Below are positions 44,652 to 52,577 of a stretch of DNA of 64,000 bases, piece by piece. Numbering within the stretch: the first letter of the stretch is position 1; the number at the start of each line of letters is the position of its first letter. Source of the DNA: Intrasporangium calvum DSM 43043. GTDB taxonomy: Bacteria; Actinomycetota; Actinomycetes; Actinomycetales; Dermatophilaceae. The translations under genes were made by a program, and so were the position numbers. The notes below the pieces were generated by a model. That model worked only from the letters and a program-made list of their open reading frames with translations, did not search any database and was not told where the DNA came from. Where the stretch lies: the NCBI RefSeq assembly GCF_000184685.1, contig NC_014830.1, forward strand, positions 3,658,001 through 3,722,000, in the 5' to 3' direction.

Positions 44652-45632
44652 ATGCGCGCCATCACGATCCCTGATTCGGGAGGACCCGACGCCCTGGTGC
44701 CCACCGACGTCCCCACGCCTGCCGCAGGCCGCGGCGAGGTCCTCATCGAGGTCGTCGCAGCCGGGGTCAACCGGGCCGACGTCATGCAACGTCGCGGCCT
44801 GTACGACCCGCCGCCCGGAGCCTCCTCGTACCCGGGACTGGAGGTCAGCGGCCGCGTCGCCGCGCTCGGTGAGGGGGTCGACTCGTTCGCCGTGGGCGAC
44901 GAGGTGTGCGCGCTCCTCGAGGGCGGCGGCTATGCCGAGGAGGTGGCGGTCCCGGTCGGCCAGGTGCTGCCGAAGCCGGCCGACGTCGACCTCGTCGACG
45001 CCGCGGGCCTGCCCGAGGTGGTCTGCACCGTCTGGTCCAACGTCTTCATGACCGCCAACATCCAGCCGGGCCAGTGGCTGCTCGTCCACGGTGGCAGCTC
45101 GGGCATCGGGACGATGGCGATCCAGCTGGCCAAGGCGGTCGGCGCCCACGTCGCCGTGACGGCGGGGACGGCGGAGAAGCTCGACTTCTGCCGGGACCTC
45201 GGCGCGGACATCCTGGTCAACTACCGGGACGAGGACTTCGTCGAGAAGCTCCGTGAAGGCAACCACGACCACGGCGCCGACGTCATCCTCGACAACATCG
45301 GGGCGAAGTACCTGTCCCGCAACGTCGACGCACTCGCCATCAACGGTCGGCTCGTGACCATCGGCCTGCAGGGTGGGCGCCGGGCTGAGCTCGACCTGGG
45401 CACGCTGCTGGCGAAGCGGGCGGCCGTCATCGCGACCACCCTCCGCTCCCGCCCGGCCGCCGAGAAGGCCGCGATCGTCGCCGCCGTCCGGGAGCACGTG
45501 TGGCCGCTCATCGAGGCGGGCGTCGTCCGGCCGGTGATCCACTCGCGCCACGCGCTCGACCGGGCCGCGGACGCGCACCGTGAGATGGAGGCGTCGACGC
45601 ACATGGGCAAGATCCTCCTGCTCACCGCCTGA
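44652..45632 (+). CDS. Quinone oxidoreductase-like zinc-free MDR protein (PIG3 type)
   Basis: A 326-residue medium-chain dehydrogenase/reductase of the quinone oxidoreductase/PIG3 group. The NADPH-binding motif is in LLVHGGSSGIGTMAIQLAKAVGAHVAVTAGTAEKLDFCRDLGAD (residues about 140-185), the N-terminal GroES-like domain contains VAAGVNRADVMQRRGLYDPPPGAS and YPGLEVSGRVAALGEGV. No zinc-binding cysteines, as usual for this subgroup. ATG 44652. The gene is divergent from the giant membrane protein. Substrate unknown. Confidence 0.85.
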   Translation: MRAITIPDSGGPDALVPTDVPTPAAGRGEVLIEVVAAGVNRADVMQRRGLYDPPPGASSYPGLEVSGRVAALGEGVDSFAVGDEVCALLEGGGYAEEVAVPVGQVLPKPADVDLVDAAGLPEVVCTVWSNVFMTANIQPGQWLLVHGGSSGIGTMAIQLAKAVGAHVAVTAGTAEKLDFCRDLGADILVNYRDEDFVEKLREGNHDHGADVILDNIGAKYLSRNVDALAINGRLVTIGLQGGRRAELDLGTLLAKRAAVIATTLRSRPAAEKAAIVAAVREHVWPLIEAGVVRPVIHSRHALDRAADAHREMEASTHMGKILLLTA

Positions 45633-45641
45633 CTCACGCCA

Positions 45642-45683
45642 GTCGAGTGTGCAGTTCGTGCCGGCACTTCTTGCACACTCGAC
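45642..45683. terminator. Hairpin after quinone oxidoreductase gene
   Basis: GTCGAGTGTGCA (45642-45653) pairs perfectly with TGCACACTCGAC (45672-45683), starting 9 bases after the stop codon. The inner part reads GTGCAGTTCGTGCC, related to the GAGCAGTTCGTCC part of the hutH hairpin. Confidence 0.8.
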
Positions 45684-45698
45684 GAGGAGGGGGACGAG

Positions 45699-45741
45699 CG
45701 CTGGGCCGGCTTCCGTGCGAGAGCCGGCCCAGCGGCATACG
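45699..45741. terminator. CGTATGCCGCT repeat with perfect 13-bp stem between convergent genes
   Basis: CGCTGGGCCGGCT (45699-45711) pairs with AGCCGGCCCAGCG (45722-45734), and the exact core (minus strand) spans 45731-45741, so the element is half hairpin, half repeat. It lies 22 bases before the PhoX stop. Confidence 0.75.
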
Positions 45742-45762
45742 GCCCGAGCCCTCCGGCGGGGT

Positions 45763-47232
45763 TCAGACTCCCATCAGGTGCCAGGGACCCCAGATCGCGA
45801 ACGACATGCCCGCGCTGGCCTGGATGTTGACGTAGAGCGTCCGACCGTCGGGGCTGAAGGTCGACCCGGCGAACTCGTCGTCGTAGCGGGGCCGGCCGTC
45901 CCTGGCCGACTGCACCCGATTGAGCGCGATGTCCCACAGCTGCCCGCCACGGTTGAGCCCACGCAGGTAGTTGTCCTCGCTGCTGTCCTCGCAGACGACG
46001 AGGGTCCCGCGCTTGCTGACGGTGATGTTGTCCGGCAGGTCGAAGACCTGCTTGCCCGGGGACTGGTAGATGAGCTCGAGCCGGTTGGCTCGGCAGTGGT
46101 AGGCCCAGACCTGGCCGAACCCGTTGCCGTAGCCGTTCCCGATCGGCCCGTCGGACTCCTCGGCCGGTCCACCACCCTGCGTCGACGTGAAGTAGACGAT
46201 CCCGTTCTCGTAGACCGCCCCCTCGAGCCGCGAGAAGTTGGCCGCCCCTTGGGCCCGCCCCTGGTTCCCGACGTAGGCGATCGCCTCGTCGTTCGTCGTC
46301 GGGGCGGTCTCACCCGGCGTGTAGGGAAAGGTGGGGTCGGGGTCGTCGATGTCGACCCACTCGACGCGGTAGGACGCCCGGAGCGGTTGCGTGGCCTCCA
46401 GGTGCGCGTTGGGCGTCCCCCGGACCGCGAGCATCTGCAGCCGGCCGTCGTTGTCGATGCGTCCGGCCTCCAACGGGTGGCGACTCGGCTGGTACCGGTA
46501 GAAACCGGAGGGGAAGCCGAAGTTGTCCTCGGTGAGGTAGAGGTACCCGTCGACGGGATCCAGCGCGACCGCCTCGTGCGCGAACCGACCCGCCGCCGTG
46601 ACCGGCTCCCCTGAGGCGCGGCCGGTCGCCGGCACCTCGAAGACGTAGCCGTGAGGCCGGGTCAGCGCGGTGTTCGGGGTTCGTGTGAAGTCCGGGCCCA
46701 CGTCAGGACCGTTGACGGTCTCCTCGCACGTGATCCAGGCGCCCCACGGCATCGGACCGCCGGAGCAGTTCATCATCGTGCCGTTGATCCCCGTCCATGC
46801 GGAGTCGACGTGCCCGTCGTGAGACACGTTGACCACGGTGCAGCCGCCGCGGGCCATGGGGTCGTACGTCCAGTCGCCCGTCGGCCCGAAGGCGGGACCG
46901 GGGCCGTTCACCTCGTGGTTGCGCACGAGGGCGACCAACCCGCCCGGACCGTCGAAGGCCGCCATGCCGTCGTGCCGACCGGGGAGGTTCGTCCCGTCGT
47001 CGAGCACCACCGGCGACTCCGTGTCGTGGAAGGACCGGTAGCTGAAGCCCTCCGGCAGATGGAGCCGGACCGCGCCGTCGCGAAGGTCAGGGATGGGACG
47101 CAGGTTGCGGAAGGCCGGCGACCCCAGCGCCGTGGCCGGCCCCGCGACGAGCCCCTGGAACGGCCCACCGAGGGCGGCCGCCCCCGCAACTGCAGCGCTG
47201 CCCCGCAGCATGGTGCGTCTGTCGATTGCCAC
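45763..47232 (-). CDS. PhoX-family alkaline phosphatase-like protein (DUF839), Tat-exported
   Basis: A 489-residue secreted protein of the PhoX/DUF839 beta-propeller family, calcium-dependent phosphatases. A Tat signal is clear: DRRTMLRGSAAVAGAAALGG. Family motifs include FSYRSFHDTE, LVALVRNHEVNGPGPAFGP, WGAWITCEETVNGPD, HGYVFEVPATG, AGRFAHEAVALDPVDGYLYLTEDNFGFPSGFYRYQP in the expected order, and CEDSSEDNYLRG near the end. GTG 47232 has GGAGG at seven bases. Phosphate-scavenging role is inferred from family. Confidence 0.85.
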   Translation of the reverse strand: MAIDRRTMLRGSAAVAGAAALGGPFQGLVAGPATALGSPAFRNLRPIPDLRDGAVRLHLPEGFSYRSFHDTESPVVLDDGTNLPGRHDGMAAFDGPGGLVALVRNHEVNGPGPAFGPTGDWTYDPMARGGCTVVNVSHDGHVDSAWTGINGTMMNCSGGPMPWGAWITCEETVNGPDVGPDFTRTPNTALTRPHGYVFEVPATGRASGEPVTAAGRFAHEAVALDPVDGYLYLTEDNFGFPSGFYRYQPSRHPLEAGRIDNDGRLQMLAVRGTPNAHLEATQPLRASYRVEWVDIDDPDPTFPYTPGETAPTTNDEAIAYVGNQGRAQGAANFSRLEGAVYENGIVYFTSTQGGGPAEESDGPIGNGYGNGFGQVWAYHCRANRLELIYQSPGKQVFDLPDNITVSKRGTLVVCEDSSEDNYLRGLNRGGQLWDIALNRVQSARDGRPRYDDEFAGSTFSPDGRTLYVNIQASAGMSFAIWGPWHLMGV

Positions 47233-47358
47233 GATTACTCCTCCTCGAGATGCAGGTTGTGATCCAGTTCACACTAAGGGCGGATCGGCGTACCGTCGAC
47301 AGATGGACCTCTTCGTCCCGAAGCGGCCCTCCCAACTCACACAGCGGGAGGTCATGAA

Positions 47359-47970
47359 GTGTTCATCCAGGTGATCCAGGGCCGGTGCAACGACGCGGAC
47401 GAGGTGCACCGCCGCATGGACCAGTGGCGCGAGCAGCTCGAGCCCGGAGCGAACGGCTTCCTCGGGGGCACGTACGGCGTCACGGACGACAACGAGTTCA
47501 TCGGGGTCGTGCGCTTCGACTCGAAGGAGTCGGCGACGCGCAACAGCAACCGACCGGAGCAGGGCGCGTGGTGGGCCGAGACGGAGAAGTGCTTCGACGG
47601 GCCGGTCTCCTTCCACGACTGCGACGACGTCCAGCTCATGCTCGACGGCGGGTCGGACGACGCCGGTTTCGTGCAGGTCATCCAGGGCCGCATCAGCGAC
47701 CCCGACACGTTCCGGATGATGATGGACGAGCCGATGGACATGCTCCACAAGGAGCGTCCGGAGATCCTCGGCGGCACCATGGCCGTCGACGAGAACGGCT
47801 ACTTCACCCAGACGATCGCCTTCCGGAGCGAGTCCGAGGCTCGCGAGGGCGAGAAGAAGGAGATGCCGAAGGAGATGCAGGACCGGATGGCCGACATGGG
47901 CGACGCCATGACCGAGGTCTCCTACCACGACCTGCACCACCCCTGGTTCGCCACCGCGGGCCGGCGCTGA
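47359..47970 (+). CDS. Two-repeat ABM-like (dimeric alpha/beta barrel) protein of unknown function
   Basis: A 203-residue protein made of two similar halves, each starting F-[IV]-QVIQGR (residues 2-9 and about 103-110), continuing with a helix, GGT, a strand with D-x-N-G/E-F, and ending near HD. This looks like an internally duplicated monooxygenase-type ferredoxin-like fold, which would form a barrel within one chain. No cofactor motif is recognised; function is unknown. GTG 47359 has GGGAGG seven bases upstream. It is divergent from the PhoX gene across about 125 bases. Confidence 0.65.
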   Translation: MFIQVIQGRCNDADEVHRRMDQWREQLEPGANGFLGGTYGVTDDNEFIGVVRFDSKESATRNSNRPEQGAWWAETEKCFDGPVSFHDCDDVQLMLDGGSDDAGFVQVIQGRISDPDTFRMMMDEPMDMLHKERPEILGGTMAVDENGYFTQTIAFRSESEAREGEKKEMPKEMQDRMADMGDAMTEVSYHDLHHPWFATAGRR

Positions 47971-47989
47971 CCCTCAGCGCCCGTCACCC

Positions 47990-48041
47990 CTGCACACCCG
48001 ACGTGCGCGACGCCCTCCCCTGAGCGTGCCCGGGTGTGCAG
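47990..48041. terminator. Hairpin after the two-repeat protein gene
   Basis: CTGCACACCCG (47990-48000) and CGGGTGTGCAG (48031-48041), starting 19 bases after the stop codon. The loop can form extra pairing. Related in arm sequence to the hairpin at 45642. Confidence 0.75.
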
Positions 48042-48086
48042 GTCATGTGGGCTGCCGCACTGCGGCCGCCCACTAGCGTGGACCGG

Positions 48087-49346
48087 GTGAGCAGCACCGC
48101 GCCGGCCGAGCCCCGGCCCTTGGCCGTCCTCACCCGCGCGCTCCTCCTGGGCCAGCACGTCCTGTTCGCCGTCCTGCTCCTCGTCGCCTGGGGGAGAGCT
48201 GCCGGCGAGACCCCGTGGTTCGAGGTGGTGGCCGCCGCGCTGGGGGTGCTCTACGCGGCGCTGGCGCTCGTCGAGCACCGGTCGGCGCGCTCCGAGGCCG
48301 GGGGCCGGCCGTCGGCCGGCACCGCCCTCCCGCGGCTGCTCCTCCCGCTGGCCCTCCTCGCGCTGCTCCTCCTCGCCTGGTTCGCCTCCGTTGGCCTCAC
48401 CCCGGACTTTGCCTGGCTCGCGTTCCCCCTCTTCTTCGCCGTGCTGCGACTCCTGCCGAGCGCCTGGGCGGTGCCGCTCATCGGACTCATGGTCCTCGCC
48501 GTCTTCTGGGCCCACGCCCGCGTGACCGGCTGGGCCGAGGTCGGCCTCGCCACGGTCGTCGGCCCCACCGTCGGCGCCCTCGTCTCCATCGGCATGGCCC
48601 ACGCCTACCAGATGCTCCTGCACGAGAACGCCGTCCGGCAGGAGCTCGTGGACGAGCTCGCCGCGGCCAAGGCCGACCTGGAGGCGACCCACGAGAGCCT
48701 GGCCGAGAGCCGCCGCCAGGCCGGCGCCCTCGACGAACGCGCCCGGCTCTCGCGCGACATCCACGACACCCTCGCCCAGGGGTTCTCCTCGATCATCCTG
48801 CTCGCGCGTGCGGCGTCCCAGCCCGGCGCCGACGCAGCCCGGCTCCGCACGGCTCTCGGCGCGATCGACCAGCAGGCCTCCCAATCGCTCACCGAGGCCA
48901 GGGCGGTCATCGCCGACCTCACCCCAGAGACCCTCTCCGGCAGCGACCTGCCCGCCGCGCTGGAACGGCTCGTCACGAGCGTGAGCCGGCTCAGCGGCAT
49001 ACGGGCGACGTTCGAGATGGACGGACCCGCGCGACCCCTGCCGCGGACGCACGAGGTCGCCCTCCTCCGCCTCGCCCAGGGCGCCCTCGCCAACGTCACC
49101 GCCCACTCAGGGGCGACTCGCGCCGTCGTCTCCCTCAGCGTCGGCGACGACGGGGTGCGCCTCGACGTCGTCGACGACGGCGTCGGGTTCGACCCTCACG
49201 ACATGCGGGAGCGCGAGGACGGCACCGGCTACGGGTTGCGGTCGATGCGCGAGCGGATGGCGCTCCTCGGGGGCCAGCTGACCGTCGAGTCCGCTCGCGG
49301 CGCCGGGACCGCCATCGCCGCCCACCTCCCCGGCGTGACTCCATGA
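48087..49346 (+). CDS. Sensor histidine kinase (NarL-type partner)
   Basis: A 419-residue membrane histidine kinase with about five N-terminal TM helices, a coiled linker (residues 190-230), the HisKA_3 phosphoacceptor helix LSRDIHDTLAQGFSSIILLARAA (His near 233) and an HATPase domain with LLRLAQGALANVTAHSGA and VDDGVGFDP. Short loops outside the membrane suggest an intramembrane-sensing kinase, for example of cell-envelope stress. The start GTG 48087 is chosen because the frame upstream is noncoding-like; it is uncertain. ATGA overlap with the following response regulator gene. A repeat copy is at 48993. Confidence 0.8.
   Translation: MSSTAPAEPRPLAVLTRALLLGQHVLFAVLLLVAWGRAAGETPWFEVVAAALGVLYAALALVEHRSARSEAGGRPSAGTALPRLLLPLALLALLLLAWFASVGLTPDFAWLAFPLFFAVLRLLPSAWAVPLIGLMVLAVFWAHARVTGWAEVGLATVVGPTVGALVSIGMAHAYQMLLHENAVRQELVDELAAAKADLEATHESLAESRRQAGALDERARLSRDIHDTLAQGFSSIILLARAASQPGADAARLRTALGAIDQQASQSLTEARAVIADLTPETLSGSDLPAALERLVTSVSRLSGIRATFEMDGPARPLPRTHEVALLRLAQGALANVTAHSGATRAVVSLSVGDDGVRLDVVDDGVGFDPHDMREREDGTGYGLRSMRERMALLGGQLTVESARGAGTAIAAHLPGVTP
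48993..49003 (-). repeat. CGTATGCCGCT repeat inside histidine kinase gene
   Basis: Exact core, antisense to the gene, coding Leu-Ser-Gly-Ile; extension GAGCCGGCTCACG. Confidence 0.8.
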
Positions 49347-49972
49347 CCGCCGCCATCCGTCTCCTCGTGGTCGACGACCATCCCGTGGTCCGGGCCGGGT
49401 TGTCCATGCTCCTGGCGGCCGACCGCTCGATCGAGCTCGTCGGCGAGGCGGCCAGCGCGGCCGAGGCCGTCGTCGTCGCCCAGCGTCGTCACCCCGACGT
49501 GGTGCTGATGGACCTCCAGCTCGGCGACGGCGTGGACGGGGTCGGCGCCACCCGGCGGCTGCTCGCCCTGGAGCCAGCCCCGCGCGTCGTGATCCTCACG
49601 ACCCACGAGAGCGACGCCGACGTCCTCGCCAGCGTCGAGGCGGGCGCCTGCGGCTACCTGCTCAAGGACGCCCCGGCCGCCGACCTCATCGACGCCGTCC
49701 GGACGGCCGCCCGCGGCGGGACGGTCCTCTCCCCCGTCGTCGCCCGCCGACTCGACGAGCGGCGCCGCACCCCGCAGCCCACCCTCAGTGGACGCGAGCT
49801 CGACGTCCTCCGCCTCGTGGCCGAGGGTGGGACGAACCGCGACATCGCCCGGGCCCTCTTCCTCTCCGAGGCCACGGTCAAGAGCCACCTCGTCCACGCC
49901 TTCGGCAAGCTCGGCGTCACCTCCCGGACAGCCGCGGTCGCGACGGCGAGGAGCCGTGGTCTGATCCGCTGA
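49343..49972 (+). CDS. NarL/LuxR-family response regulator
   Basis: A 209-residue response regulator. The receiver has the acidic pair in LLVVDDHPVVRAGL, phospho-acceptor Asp in VVLMDLQLGDGVDG, and LKDAPAADLIDAV; the LuxR DNA-binding domain is LSGRELDVLRLVAEGGTNRDIARALFLSEATVKSHLVHAFGKLGV. ATG overlaps the kinase stop by four bases, so the two are coupled. The target is unknown. Confidence 0.85.
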   Translation: MTAAIRLLVVDDHPVVRAGLSMLLAADRSIELVGEAASAAEAVVVAQRRHPDVVLMDLQLGDGVDGVGATRRLLALEPAPRVVILTTHESDADVLASVEAGACGYLLKDAPAADLIDAVRTAARGGTVLSPVVARRLDERRRTPQPTLSGRELDVLRLVAEGGTNRDIARALFLSEATVKSHLVHAFGKLGVTSRTAAVATARSRGLIR

Positions 49973-50095
49973 CCCCGGCGCCCCCGGCACCCCCCCCCGG
50001 CGCTCCCCGGCACCCCCAGGCACTCCCGGCACCGCCACACATCGGCACCGGACACCCCGACCCCGCACTCAGGTCCGTGGGGCAGGATGGGCTCC

Positions 50096-50719
50096 ATGAC
50101 TGATCAGCCCCGCCAGCCCGCGCCCGGCTCGGACCCTCCCGCCGAGGAGGTCCAGGGCGACCAACGCATCGTCGTGCTCACCCCTGACGGCATGGGCGTC
50201 GCCGACAGTCCCGGTCGTGAGGCCGGCGGGCGGCCCGAGCGTGAGCCGACCAACCCGGCCGACCTCGTCGAGGAGCCGGCGAAGGTCATGCGGATCGGCT
50301 CGATGATCAAGCAGCTCCTCGAGGAGGTCCGCAGCGCTCCCCTCGACCCGGCCGGTCGCCGCCGGCTCGCCGAGATCCACCACCAGTCCATCGAGGAGCT
50401 CAAGGACGGTCTCTCGCCCCAGCTCGTCGACGAGCTCGAGCGGATCGCCCAGCCGTTCCGGGACGAGTCACCGAGCGACCCCGAGCTGCGGATCGCCCAG
50501 GCCCAGCTCGTCGGTTGGCTGGAGGGTCTCTTCCACGGCATCCAGACCGCGCTCGTCGCCCAGCAGATGGCCGCCCAGCAGCAGCTGCAGCAGATGCGGG
50601 CGCTGCCGGCTCCCGGCGCCTCCTACGGCACCCCGCCCGGCGCCGGACCCGGCCCGGGCCAGCCCGGTGCCCACCCCGTGCCCGGCGGCGAGCCCGGACC
50701 CACCGGCCAGTACCTCTGA
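50096..50719 (+). CDS. bpa: Bacterial proteasome activator (Bpa/PafE)
   Basis: A 207-residue protein homologous to mycobacterial Bpa (PafE), a ring-shaped, ATP-independent activator of the 20S proteasome. It ends in GQYL, the motif that docks into proteasome alpha pockets. The four-helix core is seen in LVEEPAKVMRIGSMIKQLLEEVRSAPLDPAGRRRLAEIHHQSIEELKDGLSPQLVDELERIAQPF (in order), and the C-terminal arm is Gly/Pro-rich. ATG 50096 is chosen; ATG 50087 is in frame. It implies the organism has a proteasome, though no prcBA is in this window. Confidence 0.85.
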   Translation: MTDQPRQPAPGSDPPAEEVQGDQRIVVLTPDGMGVADSPGREAGGRPEREPTNPADLVEEPAKVMRIGSMIKQLLEEVRSAPLDPAGRRRLAEIHHQSIEELKDGLSPQLVDELERIAQPFRDESPSDPELRIAQAQLVGWLEGLFHGIQTALVAQQMAAQQQLQQMRALPAPGASYGTPPGAGPGPGQPGAHPVPGGEPGPTGQYL

Positions 50720-50739
50720 CCGCTGGTGCGGTTGCCACC

Positions 50740-52503
50740 ATGCGGTTGACGAGGGGACACCCCGGATGGGCCCGGGTCGGCCTCGTTGCCCGCTGGGTCG
50801 CCATCCTCGCCGCCTGCTACCTGGGTGGCGTCGCGGCGACGAACCTGTCGCCGACGACGGTCGAGACCTCCCACTACCGAGCCACGCTGCGCCTCGACCC
50901 GGTGCCCCGACACACGCCGACCCTCCACAGCCCGACCATCGTCGGCGACGTCGATCTCGCCTTCACATCCCCCGTGCTGGCGCCCGGCCTGGACGTCGCG
51001 GTGTCCGTGCGGGAGGAGATCACCGACCTGCTCAGCCGCGGCCCGGTCAGTGTCCGCGCGCTCCAGCCGACCGACGAGGAGGTGTCCGCGGCGGTCCGCG
51101 AGGCCGCGGTCGGACTGGGCTGGCGCTTCGCCCTCGGGGCGGCGGTCGTCGCGCTCGCGATGTCCGTCGCCGTCCACTACGCGCGGCGGCGACGCCCCGA
51201 GGCGATCCACCTGGTCATGGTGGCGACGGCGCTCGTCGTCGTCTCCGGCGGCACCGGCCTCAGCACCGCCCTCACCTACCAGCCCGAACGGTTCGCCGCC
51301 CTGTCGACGACCGGTGTCCTCGGCACGGTGCAGCGCAACGCCGGGCTGCTCGCCGGGGTCGAGTCCCGGGCGGAGCAGGCGACGCCCTACCTTCGCAACC
51401 TCCTCGCCCTGTCCCAGGCACTCCAGGAGAAGTTCGTCCCGGCCGACCTGACCCAGCCCGTCGTCTCGGCCCGCATCCTGCTCGTCTCGGACATCCACGG
51501 CGCCAACCAGTACTCGCTGATGCGCACCATCGTCGAGGAGGAGGGGGTGGACGCTGTCATCGACACCGGCGACATCATCAACTTCGGGCAGGTGCAGGAA
51601 GGCGAGGCGGCCGGCATCTTCCGCGGCATCGAGTCGCTCGGAGTGCCCTACATCTTCGTCAGCGGCAACCACGACCAGTCCTCGCCCACCGACCGGGCAC
51701 TGCTCCGGCGGATGGCCCGGGTCCCCAACGTCGTGCTGCTCCAGGACCCCGAGGGTGTCCACCGGGAGCTGTCCTTCCACGGGCTGCGCCTCTCCGGGTT
51801 CAACGATCCCCGCTACTTCGGTGACGACGGCGAGGACCCCGCGGGCAAGCAGGCTCCAGCGGTCGACGCCTACAACGCGGCGATGGAGGACGAGCCGGAG
51901 AGCGACCTCGTGCTCACCCATGAGCCGTATGCCGCGACCGGCGTCGCCCGCGGCCGCGTCCTGCTCAACGGGCACATCCACACGTCCGTGCTCGACGGGT
52001 CGCGGATCCAGGTGGGCACCTTCACCGGAGGCGGTGTCGTCTCCCACTTCATCGCCACGGAGGACGAGGAGCTGCGTGGGCAGCCCTACGCCTTCGACGT
52101 GCTCAGCTTCGGCCCCCACTGTGCTCTCACGCAGCTGACGCGCTACACCTACCGCAACCTCATCGAGGGTCGACCTGCCTACGACAACATCCAGGTGGTC
52201 AACGGCGCCACGATCGATCCCCGCGGCGCGGAGGAGACCCGGGCCGCTGAGGCGGCGCCCCCCGCGCCCCCCGCACCCCCGGCGCCCTCAGGGTCGCCGG
52301 AGTCCCCGGAGTCCCCGGAGTCCTCGGGCGCGCCGGTGGCCGAAGGGGAGCAACCGCGGACGTGCAGCCCGCTGGCAGAGACGACGCTCCGCCAGATCCC
52401 GACGGGGTCACCGGAGGACGGCAGCACCTCGACGCCGGCGAGCGTGACGACCTCGACGCTCGGGAGCGCGACCGCGACCTCGTCGGGGACCTTCACTCCC
52501 TAG
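50740..52503 (+). CDS. Membrane-anchored metallophosphoesterase
   Basis: A 587-residue protein with an N-terminal TM helix (residues 13-34), a region of about 90 residues, two more TM helices (about 123-147 and 153-172), and a calcineurin-like phosphoesterase domain outside. All metal motifs are present: LLVSDIHGANQYSLM (DxH), IDTGDIINFG, SGNHDQ, and LLNGHIHT. The last 90 residues are Pro/Ser/Glu-rich and low in complexity. ATG 50740. It is likely co-transcribed with bpa, 20 bases upstream. A degenerate repeat copy at 51926 encodes YAA. Substrate unknown. Confidence 0.8.
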   Translation: MRLTRGHPGWARVGLVARWVAILAACYLGGVAATNLSPTTVETSHYRATLRLDPVPRHTPTLHSPTIVGDVDLAFTSPVLAPGLDVAVSVREEITDLLSRGPVSVRALQPTDEEVSAAVREAAVGLGWRFALGAAVVALAMSVAVHYARRRRPEAIHLVMVATALVVVSGGTGLSTALTYQPERFAALSTTGVLGTVQRNAGLLAGVESRAEQATPYLRNLLALSQALQEKFVPADLTQPVVSARILLVSDIHGANQYSLMRTIVEEEGVDAVIDTGDIINFGQVQEGEAAGIFRGIESLGVPYIFVSGNHDQSSPTDRALLRRMARVPNVVLLQDPEGVHRELSFHGLRLSGFNDPRYFGDDGEDPAGKQAPAVDAYNAAMEDEPESDLVLTHEPYAATGVARGRVLLNGHIHTSVLDGSRIQVGTFTGGGVVSHFIATEDEELRGQPYAFDVLSFGPHCALTQLTRYTYRNLIEGRPAYDNIQVVNGATIDPRGAEETRAAEAAPPAPPAPPAPSGSPESPESPESSGAPVAEGEQPRTCSPLAETTLRQIPTGSPEDGSTSTPASVTTSTLGSATATSSGTFTP

Positions 52504-52577
52504 GGCCGCCAGGGCCGTGGTTGCTGCGGATGCGTGGCTTCGGCCCGACTGCGGAAGAACTCGGCGGCCGCTCCCCG

